Source: Deltaproteobacteria bacterium (lineage in GTDB: Bacteria; Desulfobacterota; GWC2-55-46; JAUVFY01). Taken from it: 5,349 bases of DNA. The stretch lies in NCBI GenBank assembly GCA_030594025.1, contig JAUVFY010000106.1, positions 1 to 5,349 on the forward strand. The letters run 5' to 3'. A program made the translations under genes and the position numbers. Of the stretch, positions 1 to 5,349 are shown piece after piece (position 1 is the stretch's first letter; each line of letters begins with the position of its first letter). The notes below the pieces were generated by a model. The model was not told where the DNA came from, made no database searches, and was given only the letters and a program-made list of their open reading frames with translations.

Positions 1-73
1 TTACGGCATTAATCGTGACGTGGCAGAGGGAAGCTATCTCTCCTGTTGTATAAGGTCTTTTCTTCTCGGCCAT
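1..73 (-). CDS. N-terminus of a helix-turn-helix (MerR/excisionase-like) DNA-binding protein, cut by the window edge
   Basis: An open frame starts with ATG at 73-71 and runs off the left edge after 24 codons, beginning MAEKKRPYTTGEIASLCHV and continuing TINAV. The YTTGEIA..C.VT..AV pattern is the first helix and turn of the winged-helix family that includes MerR and excisionase-like proteins. Similar N-termini are familiar, from memory, in deltaproteobacterial regulators where this small domain precedes a response-regulator receiver or other signalling domain. What follows here cannot be seen. No clear Shine-Dalgarno sequence precedes the ATG, and no other ATG lies in frame in the gap. A promoter-like sequence 50-80 bases upstream suggests it is transcribed separately from polA. 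The fold assignment is fairly likely; the specific function is unknown. Confidence 0.6.
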   Translation of the reverse strand, partial: MAEKKRPYTTGEIASLCHVTINAV

Positions 74-99
74 ACGTTTAAAGACGATTACAAAAGGGT

Positions 100-126
100 T
101 AAAAAGGCCGGAGGTTATCCTTTTTA
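100..126. terminator. AT-rich hairpin between polA and the helix-turn-helix gene, possible weak terminator
   Basis: The arms TAAAAAGG (100-107) and CCTTTTTA (119-126) are exact inverted repeats of 8 bases around an 11-base loop. Each strand reads stem then five T, so it could weakly end transcripts from polA or from the opposite direction. The stem has only two G-C pairs and the T run is inside the stem, so it may not terminate at all. It overlaps the -10 region of the candidate promoter, so it could equally be part of an operator or be accidental. Confidence 0.25.
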
Positions 127-154
127 TACTACCACCTGCAATATTTCCGGTCAA
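126..154 (-). promoter_or_regulatory. Candidate sigma-70-type promoter for the helix-turn-helix gene
   Basis: On the minus strand TTGACC (154-149; five of six match TTGACA) is followed after 17 bases by TAGTAT (131-126; four of six match TATAAT). An overlapping TATAAA lies at 128-123, at a less favourable 20-base spacing. The site faces the helix-turn-helix gene and would give a leader of about 45 bases. It lies in an AT-rich gap of 128 bases after the polA stop, the only sizeable gap in the window besides the trmD-rplS spacer. The motif match is seen; activity is inferred. Confidence 0.45.
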
Positions 155-201
155 GGGTATTTTATTCTATATTTTTAAAGGTCTTACAGTACCACCCCGG
201 G

Positions 202-2859
202 CTATTCGACGCTCTGCCAGTCAGGCCCTCGTTTGAGGTTCACCTTGACGGGCACATCGAGGCTCACAACACCCTCCATCTCTTCTTTAACGAGCCCTTC
301 CACCTCGCCCCTTTCACCCTCAGCCACCTCGAATATGAGCTCGTCGTGTATCTGGAGTATCATCCTGGAGAGTTTTCGGCCGTGGATAAGCCCCCTGTGA
401 ATCTTAATCATCGCGGCCTTTATGATGTCGGCCGCAGAACCCTGGATCGGGGTGTTTATTGCCATCCTCTCGCCGAACCTCATTGTGGCTTCGTTGGGGC
501 TTTTGAGCTCCGGTATGTACCTTTTCCTGCCGAATAGTGTTTCGGTGTAGCCCCGTTTTTTCGCATCCCTTACGGTCCTGGCTATAAACTCCTTTACAGT
601 ACTGTAGTGTTCGAAGTAGGCGTCGATATAGCTTTTTGCCTCGCCAACGGTTATACCCAGCTCTGAGGAGAGCCCCCAGGGGCCCATGCCGTAGATGATG
701 CCGAAGTTAATCGCCTTGGCCCTCCTTCTCATCTCGGAGGAGACCTCCCCCGGGTCCAGGCCGAAAACCTCGCTCGCCGTCCTCGTGTGCACGTCCTCGC
801 CCTTTGTGAAGGCATCAAGGAGGACCGGGTCGCCCGAGAAATGGGCAACGAGCCTGAGCTCTATCTGCGAGTAGTCGGCCGAGAGAAGCGTACAGCCCTC
901 CTCGGCCACAAAGCACCGCCTTATCTTGCCCGCATACTCGTCCCTTACGGGGATGTTCTGAAGATTCGGCCTTGAGCTGGATAGCCTACCGGTGGCCGTG
1001 ACGGTCTGGTTAAATGAGGTATGGATTCTCCCGGTGGCAGGGTCTATAAGGGCCAGCAGGGCGTCAACGTAGGTGCCCTTGAGCTTCGAAAGGTGCCGGT
1101 AATCGAGTATCTTCCTGGGGATCTCAGCTTCTTCGGCAAGGGCAGTCAAAACCGTCTCGTCCGTCGAGTAGCCGGTCTTGGTCCTCTTTACGGGTTTTAG
1201 TTTTAATTTTTCGAATAAAAGAACTGAGAGCTGTTTCGGGGAGTTAAGGTTAAACCGGTAGCCGGCCTCTTCGAAGATCTCGGCCTCGAGGGCCTCAAGC
1301 CCTTTGTAAATCTCTTTTGAGAGCCCCTCGAGCTGAGCCCTGTCCACCTTTATCCCCGCGAGCTCCATCGCCGCAAGGACCTCGCAAAGGGGGAGCTCGA
1401 TGTCGCGGAAAAGCCCGATGAGGCCCTCTTCAATGAGCTTTTTTTCGAGCACCGCCGAAAGCCTCAATACAACCGAGGCCTCACTCGATGCACTTTCCGC
1501 TATCCCCTTTATCCCCCCTTTTATCCCCCCTTTTATCCCCCCCTTTATCCCTCCGGCCTCCTTCGCCACGGGCCTCACACCGAGATATGCGTATGAGACG
1601 TTCTCGAGGGTATGGGTAAAGAGGGTGGGGTTTAAAAGGTAAGAGGCGATTGAGGTGTCCATGGCGACCCCCTTCGGCCCTACCCCCCTTTCAGAGAAGA
1701 ATACCCAGAGGCCCTTTACGTCGTTCGAGCACTTTTTGACCCCCTCGTCTTCGAGGAGTTTCTTGAGGTGTTTTAGCGCTACGTCCCGGGGGAGGCCTTC
1801 GCCCGAGCCCTCGAAAAGCGGCACGTAAAAACCCTGGCCCGGGGCGCTACTGAGGGCGATGCCCACTGGCGCGGCACCCCAGTTACCTTCCTCTTCACCC
1901 CGCCCCAGGGTTACAGAAAGCAAGGGGACCTTGGCAAGGCTCTTCGCAAGGGCCTTGAGCTCCTTTTCACCAAGTACGACTTCCGTCTTAACCGCCTCGG
2001 TGTGCGCGGGTATCACCTCTTTAATAAGCCTTACGAACTCGAGCTCCTTAAAGACACCTTCGAGGGTCTCGTAATCGGGGCCTTCGTACTTGAGAGAGCC
2101 CGTGTCTAATTTTACGGGTACGTCCGAATGGAGGGTGGCGAGCTCTTTCGAAAGTTTAGCCTGGTCTCTGTACTGTTCGAGGTTTTCTTTGAGCTTCTTT
2201 CCGGGCACGCGGTCTATGTTTTCAAACACATCCTCTAAGGTCCCGAATTGGTTCAGGAGTTTCGCCGCTGTCTTGACCCCCACGCCCGGGACCCCGGGGA
2301 TGTTGTCCGACGGGTCACCGGCGAGCCCCATGAGGTCGGTCATCCGCGAGGGCTCGACCCCGAATTTTTCCTTGACGGCATCCGTTCCGTACTCCCTGTC
2401 GCCCACGTAGTCGAGGACCTGGACATCGTCTGTAACGAGCTGAAGCATGTCCTTGTCGTTCGTTATAACGACGACCCTCCAGCCCTTATCTGTGAACTTC
2501 CTCGCCAGCGTGCCTATGACATCGTCCGCCTCAAAGCCCTGTTTTTCCAGGACCGGGATCTTGAAGGCGCCAACGAGCCTCTTTATATAAGGTATCTGTA
2601 CGCCCAGGTCATCGGGCATGGGCGGCCTCTCGACCTTGTATTCCTCGAAGAGTTCGTGCCTGAAGGTAGGGCCCTTCATGTCGAAGGCCACCGCTATATA
2701 CTCAGGTGAGTAATCCTTAAGTATCTTTCTTAACGTCTGGGTGAAACCGTAAATCGCGTTCGATGGCAGGCCCTTTGAGGTAGTAAGGGGCGGGATGGCG
2801 TGATAGGCCCTGTATATGCAGGAAGTGCCGTCGATGAGGAAGACTGTGCCTTTTTTCAT
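202..2859 (-). CDS. polA: DNA polymerase I with 5' nuclease, degenerate 3'-5' exonuclease domain and polymerase domain
   Basis: This 885-residue protein fills gaps and removes RNA primers during lagging-strand synthesis and repair. Residues 1 to about 285 are the 5' nuclease, with metal ligands D10, D60, E110/D112/D113, D135/D137 and D182/D185 and a helix-hairpin-helix near GVPGVGVKTA (189-198). Residues about 290-475 match the exonuclease domain, but the DTE motif is SVTL (315-318) and the other catalytic carboxylates are also gone, so proofreading is predicted absent. Residues about 485-885 are the polymerase, with motif A DYSQIELR (D662), the O helix R711, K715, F719, Y723 and motif C HDE (838-840). 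Four GGIK repeats occupy 436-451. The ATG is fixed by an in-frame TAA four codons upstream; no good ribosome binding site precedes it. It follows yraN by 41 bases and is probably the last gene of the operon. Confidence 0.97.
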   Translation of the reverse strand: MKKGTVFLIDGTSCIYRAYHAIPPLTTSKGLPSNAIYGFTQTLRKILKDYSPEYIAVAFDMKGPTFRHELFEEYKVERPPMPDDLGVQIPYIKRLVGAFKIPVLEKQGFEADDVIGTLARKFTDKGWRVVVITNDKDMLQLVTDDVQVLDYVGDREYGTDAVKEKFGVEPSRMTDLMGLAGDPSDNIPGVPGVGVKTAAKLLNQFGTLEDVFENIDRVPGKKLKENLEQYRDQAKLSKELATLHSDVPVKLDTGSLKYEGPDYETLEGVFKELEFVRLIKEVIPAHTEAVKTEVVLGEKELKALAKSLAKVPLLSVTLGRGEEEGNWGAAPVGIALSSAPGQGFYVPLFEGSGEGLPRDVALKHLKKLLEDEGVKKCSNDVKGLWVFFSERGVGPKGVAMDTSIASYLLNPTLFTHTLENVSYAYLGVRPVAKEAGGIKGGIKGGIKGGIKGIAESASSEASVVLRLSAVLEKKLIEEGLIGLFRDIELPLCEVLAAMELAGIKVDRAQLEGLSKEIYKGLEALEAEIFEEAGYRFNLNSPKQLSVLLFEKLKLKPVKRTKTGYSTDETVLTALAEEAEIPRKILDYRHLSKLKGTYVDALLALIDPATGRIHTSFNQTVTATGRLSSSRPNLQNIPVRDEYAGKIRRCFVAEEGCTLLSADYSQIELRLVAHFSGDPVLLDAFTKGEDVHTRTASEVFGLDPGEVSSEMRRRAKAINFGIIYGMGPWGLSSELGITVGEAKSYIDAYFEHYSTVKEFIARTVRDAKKRGYTETLFGRKRYIPELKSPNEATMRFGERMAINTPIQGSAADIIKAAMIKIHRGLIHGRKLSRMILQIHDELIFEVAEGERGEVEGLVKEEMEGVVSLDVPVKVNLKRGPDWQSVE
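1504..1554 (-). repeat. 12-base in-frame tandem repeat in polA (four GGIK units) with five G-runs
   Basis: On the coding (minus) strand the unit GGRGGGATAAAR is repeated four times (1554-1507), with a partial fifth unit following. It encodes residues 436-451 (GGIK x4) plus GI. Because the unit is 12 bases, gain or loss of whole units keeps the frame. The G-runs (GGAGGG, then 7, 6, 6 and 4 G) are separated by 5-6 base A/T-rich linkers, which fits the usual G-quadruplex pattern on the coding strand and mRNA. It lies in a degenerate, probably surface-exposed part of the exonuclease domain where family members vary. Confidence 0.9.
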
Positions 2860-2902
2860 AAAAATCTTTTATGACTCTTTCGCTGCAAAGAATTCAACTC
2901 CT
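2856..2902 (-). other. yraN-polA junction: orphan Shine-Dalgarno and possible 10-codon leader ORF
   Basis: An AGGAG sequence (2902-2898) overlaps the yraN TAG stop, but it is 38 bases from the polA ATG, too far to serve it directly. Nine bases after it a TTG (2888-2886) opens a 10-codon frame (LQRKSHKRFL) whose TGA overlaps the polA start as ATGA. This could couple polA translation to a tiny upstream peptide. It could as easily be chance: the start codon is TTG and the frame is very short. No hairpin or promoter was recognised in the gap. Confidence 0.2.
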
Positions 2903-3272
2903 ACTCTCGAGCCTCAAAGGCGTTCTTTATAAGCTCTGTTGAGTAGCCCCCGTCTTTAAGCTCCACCGTTACGACGTCGAATCTTATGTTAACGTCGCCG
3001 TCTTTAAAATTTCTTCTCAGGTAGTCCATAGAACCCCTTGTTATACGTCTTATTTTCCTTGCATCGATGGCGTCTTTCGGGGAGCCGAAGCTCTCTGTGG
3101 AACGGGTCTTGACCTCCACGAAGACTATCGTATCGCCGTCCCTGGCCACGATATCTATCTCGCCGAGGCGACTTCTAAAATTCCTTTCCAGGATCCTGTA
3201 GCCCTTTTTTCTCAAGAACCGAACGGCCTCGTCTTCACCCTTGAGGCCGAGCTCTTTCGTGTCTTCGCTCAC
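2901..3272 (-). CDS. yraN: YraN/UPF0102 family protein, predicted PD-(D/E)xK nuclease fold
   Basis: The 123-residue protein has the full UPF0102 layout: GEDEAVRFL (12-20) in the first helix, KKGYRILERNFR (22-33), GEIDIVARDGDTIVFVEVKTR (37-57) and a late RFDVVTV (97-103). E13, D40, E53 and K55 fit the catalytic pattern of the PD-(D/E)xK nuclease fold, related to Holliday-junction resolvases. The family's biological role is poorly defined, so nuclease activity is an inference from fold. Translation starts at GTG (3272-3270), 7 bases after the rnhB stop, with no clear ribosome binding site, which suggests coupling to rnhB. Position right after rnhB is the usual place for this gene. Length is typical and nothing is disrupted. 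Confidence 0.92.
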   Translation of the reverse strand: MSEDTKELGLKGEDEAVRFLRKKGYRILERNFRSRLGEIDIVARDGDTIVFVEVKTRSTESFGSPKDAIDARKIRRITRGSMDYLRRNFKDGDVNIRFDVVTVELKDGGYSTELIKNAFEARE

Positions 3273-3279
3273 TGGAAAA

Positions 3280-3894
3280 TCAGATGTTTTCCGGGTCGTC
3301 GGTGGACCGTTTGAAATTAAAACTCTTTCTGTGTATGGGGGAAGGTCCTTTTTGCCTGAGGATGGAGATGTGTTCCGGTGTGCCGTAGCCCTTGTTCTTT
3401 ATGAAGTTATAGCGGGGGTACAGTGTGTGGTAGGCGGCCATGATGCTGTCCCTCGTGGTCTTGGCTATGATCGAGGCGGCCGCAATGGTTACGCTTTTGG
3501 AGTCTCCCGATTTAACCGGGCTCTGTGGGAGACGAATCCCCTTGACCGGAAAGAGGCCGTCTATGAGAAGGTAATCGGGCTCTACGGAGAGCGCCTTTAC
3601 GGCCTTTTCCATCGCCTTCAAGGTGGCCCTGTGTATGTTGACCCTGTCGACCTCTTCGGGCCACACGACACCCACCCCTATAGCCGGGGCCGTTCGGTAT
3701 ATGTCGAGGGCCGCGGTGTTTCTCCTCACGGGGCTCAGTTTCTTGGAATCCTTTATCCCCAGGGCCATAAGCTCAGGTGTAAAGACAACGGCCGCTGCAA
3801 CGACAGGGCCCGCAAGGGGGCCGCGGCCTGCCTCGTCTATGCCCGCAACGGTTTCATGGCCCTCATTAAGGACCTCTTTTTCATAGGTATCCAT
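3280..3894 (-). CDS. rnhB: Ribonuclease HII
   Basis: This 204-residue enzyme cleaves RNA in RNA-DNA hybrids and starts removal of single ribonucleotides from DNA. The signature AGIDEAGRGPLAGPVVAAAV (17-36) carries catalytic D20 and E21 and the GRG loop (23-25). D112 in LLIDG and D149 in AKTTRD complete the DEDD metal site, and GDSKSVTIAAASIIAK (130-145) is the conserved core between them. The KNKGYGTPEH segment (166-175) is also typical. The ATG (3894-3892) is bounded by an in-frame TAA four codons upstream, so no longer start is possible. No Shine-Dalgarno sequence is seen in the 59-base gap after rplS. It should be co-transcribed with rplS and yraN. Its 3' neighbour two genes on, polA, works with it in ribonucleotide excision repair. 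Confidence 0.96.
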   Translation of the reverse strand: MDTYEKEVLNEGHETVAGIDEAGRGPLAGPVVAAAVVFTPELMALGIKDSKKLSPVRRNTAALDIYRTAPAIGVGVVWPEEVDRVNIHRATLKAMEKAVKALSVEPDYLLIDGLFPVKGIRLPQSPVKSGDSKSVTIAAASIIAKTTRDSIMAAYHTLYPRYNFIKNKGYGTPEHISILRQKGPSPIHRKSFNFKRSTDDPENI

Positions 3895-3953
3895 AGGGGA
3901 AGCTTAGCTCAATGGTGGTGCCCCAGTCCGATATCGAAGGAGCTAAAAAAACC

Positions 3954-4304
3954 TTATCTCTTTGTCCTCTTTGTCTTTATCCGTGCCGCCTTGCCCTTAA
4001 GCGCCCTCAGGTAGTAGAGTCTCGACCTTCTGACACGACCCCTGGTCTTCACCGTTATGGACGCGAGGGCCGGTGAATGCAGCGGGAAGACCCTCTCCAC
4101 GCCGACGCCGTAAGATACCTTCCTCACGGTGAAGGTGGAATTCAATCCCCTGCCGCGCTTTCTTATGACAACTCCCTCGAAGCCCTGAACCCTTTCCTTG
4201 TCGCCCTCTTTAATCCTTACCTTCAGCACGACCGTATCACCGGGATTGAACTCCGGGATATCGGCCCTCAGGTATTCCTTCTCAACGTTCTCTATCGCCC
4301 CCAT
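3954..4304 (-). CDS. rplS: 50S ribosomal protein L19
   Basis: L19 is a protein of the large ribosomal subunit at the interface with the 30S subunit. The 116-residue sequence has the family core: [20 protein letters not shown] (21-40), FEGVVI (42-47), then [20 protein letters not shown] (58-77), followed by a basic C-terminus with [19 protein letters not shown]. Length matches the family. The start is fixed by a perfect AGGAGG 10 bases upstream. It is the only gene in the window with such a strong ribosome binding site, which fits the high output needed for a ribosomal protein. It follows trmD by 81 AT-rich bases holding a hairpin and a possible promoter. A run of seven T follows its stop codon but no hairpin abuts it, so transcription probably continues into rnhB. 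Confidence 0.98.
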   Translation of the reverse strand: MGAIENVEKEYLRADIPEFNPGDTVVLKVRIKEGDKERVQGFEGVVIRKRGRGLNSTFTVRKVSYGVGVERVFPLHSPALASITVKTRGRVRRSRLYYLRALKGKAARIKTKRTKR

Positions 4305-4314
4305 CGTTAAAAGA

Positions 4315-4320
4315 CCTCCT
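4315..4320 (-). promoter_or_regulatory. Consensus Shine-Dalgarno sequence for rplS
   Basis: AGGAGG on the minus strand, 10 bases before the rplS ATG, is a full match to the anti-Shine-Dalgarno core and fixes the start. The spacing is slightly long. The preceding sequence is almost pure A/T and unlikely to fold strongly, so the site should be open to ribosomes. Confidence 0.85.
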
Positions 4321-4361
4321 GAAAGTTTTAATTTCTTTTGTTTTTTTAATCTTTTTAATTT

Positions 4362-4389
4362 AATATATAACCGGCGGGGTATGGGTCAG
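4362..4389 (-). promoter_or_regulatory. Candidate internal promoter for rplS
   Basis: On the minus strand CTGACC (4389-4384; four of six match TTGACA) is followed after 16 bases by TATATT (4367-4362; five of six match TATAAT) at the edge of a strongly A/T-rich tract. It would give rplS a leader of about 50 bases. The -35 overlaps the trmD stop codon and the loop of the hairpin described at 4371-4399. A-rich DNA gives many chance -10 matches, so this is only a candidate. Confidence 0.3.
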
Positions 4390-4399
4390 GCCCCACCGG
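4371..4399 (-). terminator. Strong GC hairpin spanning the trmD stop codon (attenuator, processing or stability element)
   Basis: The minus-strand RNA reads CCGGUGGGG (4399-4391), an 11-base loop, then CCCCGCCGG (4379-4371): a 9-pair stem with eight G-C pairs and one U-G pair. In RNA from the opposite strand that pair would be a C-A mismatch, so the structure fits minus-strand transcripts better. The trmD TGA (4388-4386) sits in the loop. The following bases are UUAUAUAUUAAA rather than a clean U-run, so full termination is doubtful. Partial attenuation, or protection of the trmD 3' end after cleavage, is plausible. Confidence 0.55.
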
Positions 4400-5126
4400 A
4401 CAACTCCTTTTTTATCTCGCCCAACAAGGCCCTGTCCTCTTCGGTGAGTTCCGCGCTCTCGATGAGGTCAGGTCTTCTTTGGAGCGTACGCTTAAGGCTC
4501 TTTTTTCTCCTCCACCTGTCGATTAGCCCGTGGTTGCCGGACAGGAGCTCACCCGGGACCCGCATCCCTCTGAACTCCTCGGGCCTCGTGTACTGGGGGT
4601 ATTCGAGGAGCCCCCTGGTAAAGGAATCCGTCCTCAGGGAGTCTTCGTCTCCGAGGACCCCGGGGATGAACCTCGCGACACTGTCTATTACGGCCAGGGC
4701 CGGTATCTCGCCCCCGGTAAGTATGTAATCGCCGATCGAGACCTCGATATCCACGAAGGCCCTTATGCGCTCGTCAAAGCCCTCGTATCTTCCGCATATG
4801 ATAATAATACCTTCGAGCTCCGCGAGCTCTTTTGCGGTCTTTTGAGTGAATGGTATGCCCTGCGGGGTCGTGAGCATGACCTTCCGCCTCTCGTAAGGGC
4901 CCTTTATCGCTTCAAGTGCACTTACGATGGGCTCCACCTTCATTACCATCCCCGCCCCGCCCCCGTACGGGGAGTCATCGGTTGTACGGTGTTTGTCCGC
5001 GGCGAAGTCCCTTATATTGTGCAGCTGAACCTCAATGAGCCCCTTTTTTACCGCCTTGCCTATTATACTCTCCCCAAGGGGGGATGCAAAGAACCCGGGG
5101 AACAAACTCAGTATGTCGAATCTCAT
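4386..5126 (-). CDS. trmD: tRNA (guanine-N1)-methyltransferase (m1G37)
   Basis: TrmD methylates G37 next to the anticodon of tRNAs reading CUN, CCN and CGG codons, using S-adenosylmethionine, and so prevents +1 frameshifting. The 246-residue protein has the SPOUT trefoil-knot motifs: DDSPYGGGAGM (50-60), TTPQG (86-90), CGRYEGFDER (111-120) and SIGDYILTGGE (130-140). R152 and D167 match the catalytic R154 and D169 of the E. coli and Haemophilus enzymes. The tRNA-binding C-terminal domain includes LLEYPQYTRPEEFRG (173-187) and LLSGNH (194-199). The ATG lies 2 bases after the rimM stop with no strong ribosome binding site, which suggests translation coupled to rimM. The stop codon lies in the loop of a GC hairpin. 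Length and motifs are normal. Confidence 0.98.
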   Translation of the reverse strand: MRFDILSLFPGFFASPLGESIIGKAVKKGLIEVQLHNIRDFAADKHRTTDDSPYGGGAGMVMKVEPIVSALEAIKGPYERRKVMLTTPQGIPFTQKTAKELAELEGIIIICGRYEGFDERIRAFVDIEVSIGDYILTGGEIPALAVIDSVARFIPGVLGDEDSLRTDSFTRGLLEYPQYTRPEEFRGMRVPGELLSGNHGLIDRWRRKKSLKRTLQRRPDLIESAELTEEDRALLGEIKKELSGGA

Positions 5127-5128
5127 CT

Positions 5129-5349
5129 TTAAGAATGTTTTTCGGGCAGAAGTCCTTCGGGAAGCCGGACGGTCATCAAGTTTTTCTCCATGTCCACATC
5201 GAGTACGACCCCCTCGATGGCCGGTATCAATATCTCGCCCAGGTCCCCGCGGACCTCGTATACGTCGTTACTTCCAGTGGCGCAGATATTGAAAATACTA
5301 CCGAGCCCTTTACCCTCCTCGTCCCGGACCTCCATGCCCATAAGTTCAA
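5129..5349 (-). CDS. rimM: Ribosome maturation factor RimM, C-terminal part (cut by the window edge)
   Basis: The frame is open to the right edge, giving the last 72 complete codons of the gene; the true start lies outside. The sequence starts ELMGMEVRDEEGKGLGSIF and continues to TGSNDVYEV, LIPAIEGVVLDVD and a final LPEGLL. This is the PRC-barrel domain of RimM, which binds ribosomal protein S19 and helps mature the 30S head. The N-terminal RimM domain is not in the window. An internal ATG at 5341-5339 is not the start, because the conserved barrel strand begins before it. It ends 2 bases before trmD, the standard rimM-trmD pairing; rpsP would be expected further upstream. Confidence 0.93.
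   Translation of the reverse strand, partial: ELMGMEVRDEEGKGLGSIFNICATGSNDVYEVRGDLGEILIPAIEGVVLDVDMEKNLMTVRLPEGLLPEKHS

Noticed and set aside
1504..1554. CRISPR-like array of C-rich repeats
   Set aside because: The units are 12 bases, contiguous, without spacers, and lie in frame inside polA.
1400..1642. Plus-strand frame encoding a PFIPPFIPP repeat
   Set aside because: The proline repeat is only the reverse complement of the GGIK-coding repeat in polA.
3945..3951. T7 run just after the rplS stop as an intrinsic terminator
   Set aside because: No GC-rich hairpin directly precedes it; the only pairing nearby is a 4-base AAGG/CCTT that would put the T run in the loop.
3895..3968. tRNA-like stretch on the plus strand (TTAGCTCAATGGTGG resembles a D-arm)
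   Set aside because: The D-stem halves do not pair, no anticodon arm or GTTCGAATC-type T-loop follows, and a full-length tRNA would run into the end of rplS.
3241..4014. 257-codon open frame on the plus strand opposite rnhB
   Set aside because: It is antisense to rnhB, whose catalytic motifs are intact, and extends over the ends of yraN and rplS. Its peptide shows no recognisable family and has no suitable start signal. It is a shadow of the GC-rich codon pattern.
4198..5132. Long plus-strand open frames (176 and 200 codons) opposite trmD
   Set aside because: They overlap each other and the well-conserved trmD gene, and their translations look like no known protein.

Overview
The window is a compact piece of a bacterial chromosome in which every convincing gene lies on the minus strand. 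Read in the direction of transcription (right to left), the order is rimM (3' part only), trmD, rplS, rnhB, yraN, polA, and then, after a 128-base gap, the first 24 codons of a helix-turn-helix DNA-binding protein cut by the left edge. The rimM-trmD-rplS-rnhB-yraN order is the classic bacterial ribosome-maturation/tRNA-modification operon that usually begins with rpsP. The protein sequences are full length and intact. Moderate-to-high GC genes, AT-rich spacers and the N-terminal sequence of the helix-turn-helix protein suggest a Deltaproteobacteria/Desulfobacterota-like or neighbouring lineage. That placement is a judgement from memory of similar proteins, not a test.

Right part (3954-5349): rimM and trmD are separated by 2 bases and are probably translationally coupled. 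An 81-base AT-rich spacer separates trmD from rplS. It carries a strong GC-rich hairpin with the trmD stop codon in its loop, a possible promoter, and a perfect AGGAGG ribosome binding site for rplS. This arrangement would allow L19 to be made in larger amounts than TrmD.

Middle (2901-3894): rnhB (RNase HII) and yraN (UPF0102, predicted nuclease fold) are packed 7 bases apart, with weak or no recognisable ribosome binding sites. yraN starts with GTG.

Left part (1-2859): polA encodes a three-domain DNA polymerase I. Its 5' nuclease and polymerase active sites are complete, but the 3'-5' exonuclease domain has lost its catalytic carboxylates. Inside that degenerate domain sits a 12-base tandem repeat encoding four GGIK units, which also forms five long G-runs on the coding strand. 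RNase HII and Pol I act together in ribonucleotide and primer removal, so their closeness is functionally sensible. Downstream of polA is a separate promoter-like sequence for the truncated helix-turn-helix gene.

No mobile element, CRISPR array, RNA gene or defence system is visible. This is mostly ordinary housekeeping DNA. The most unusual item is the G-rich in-frame minisatellite in polA.
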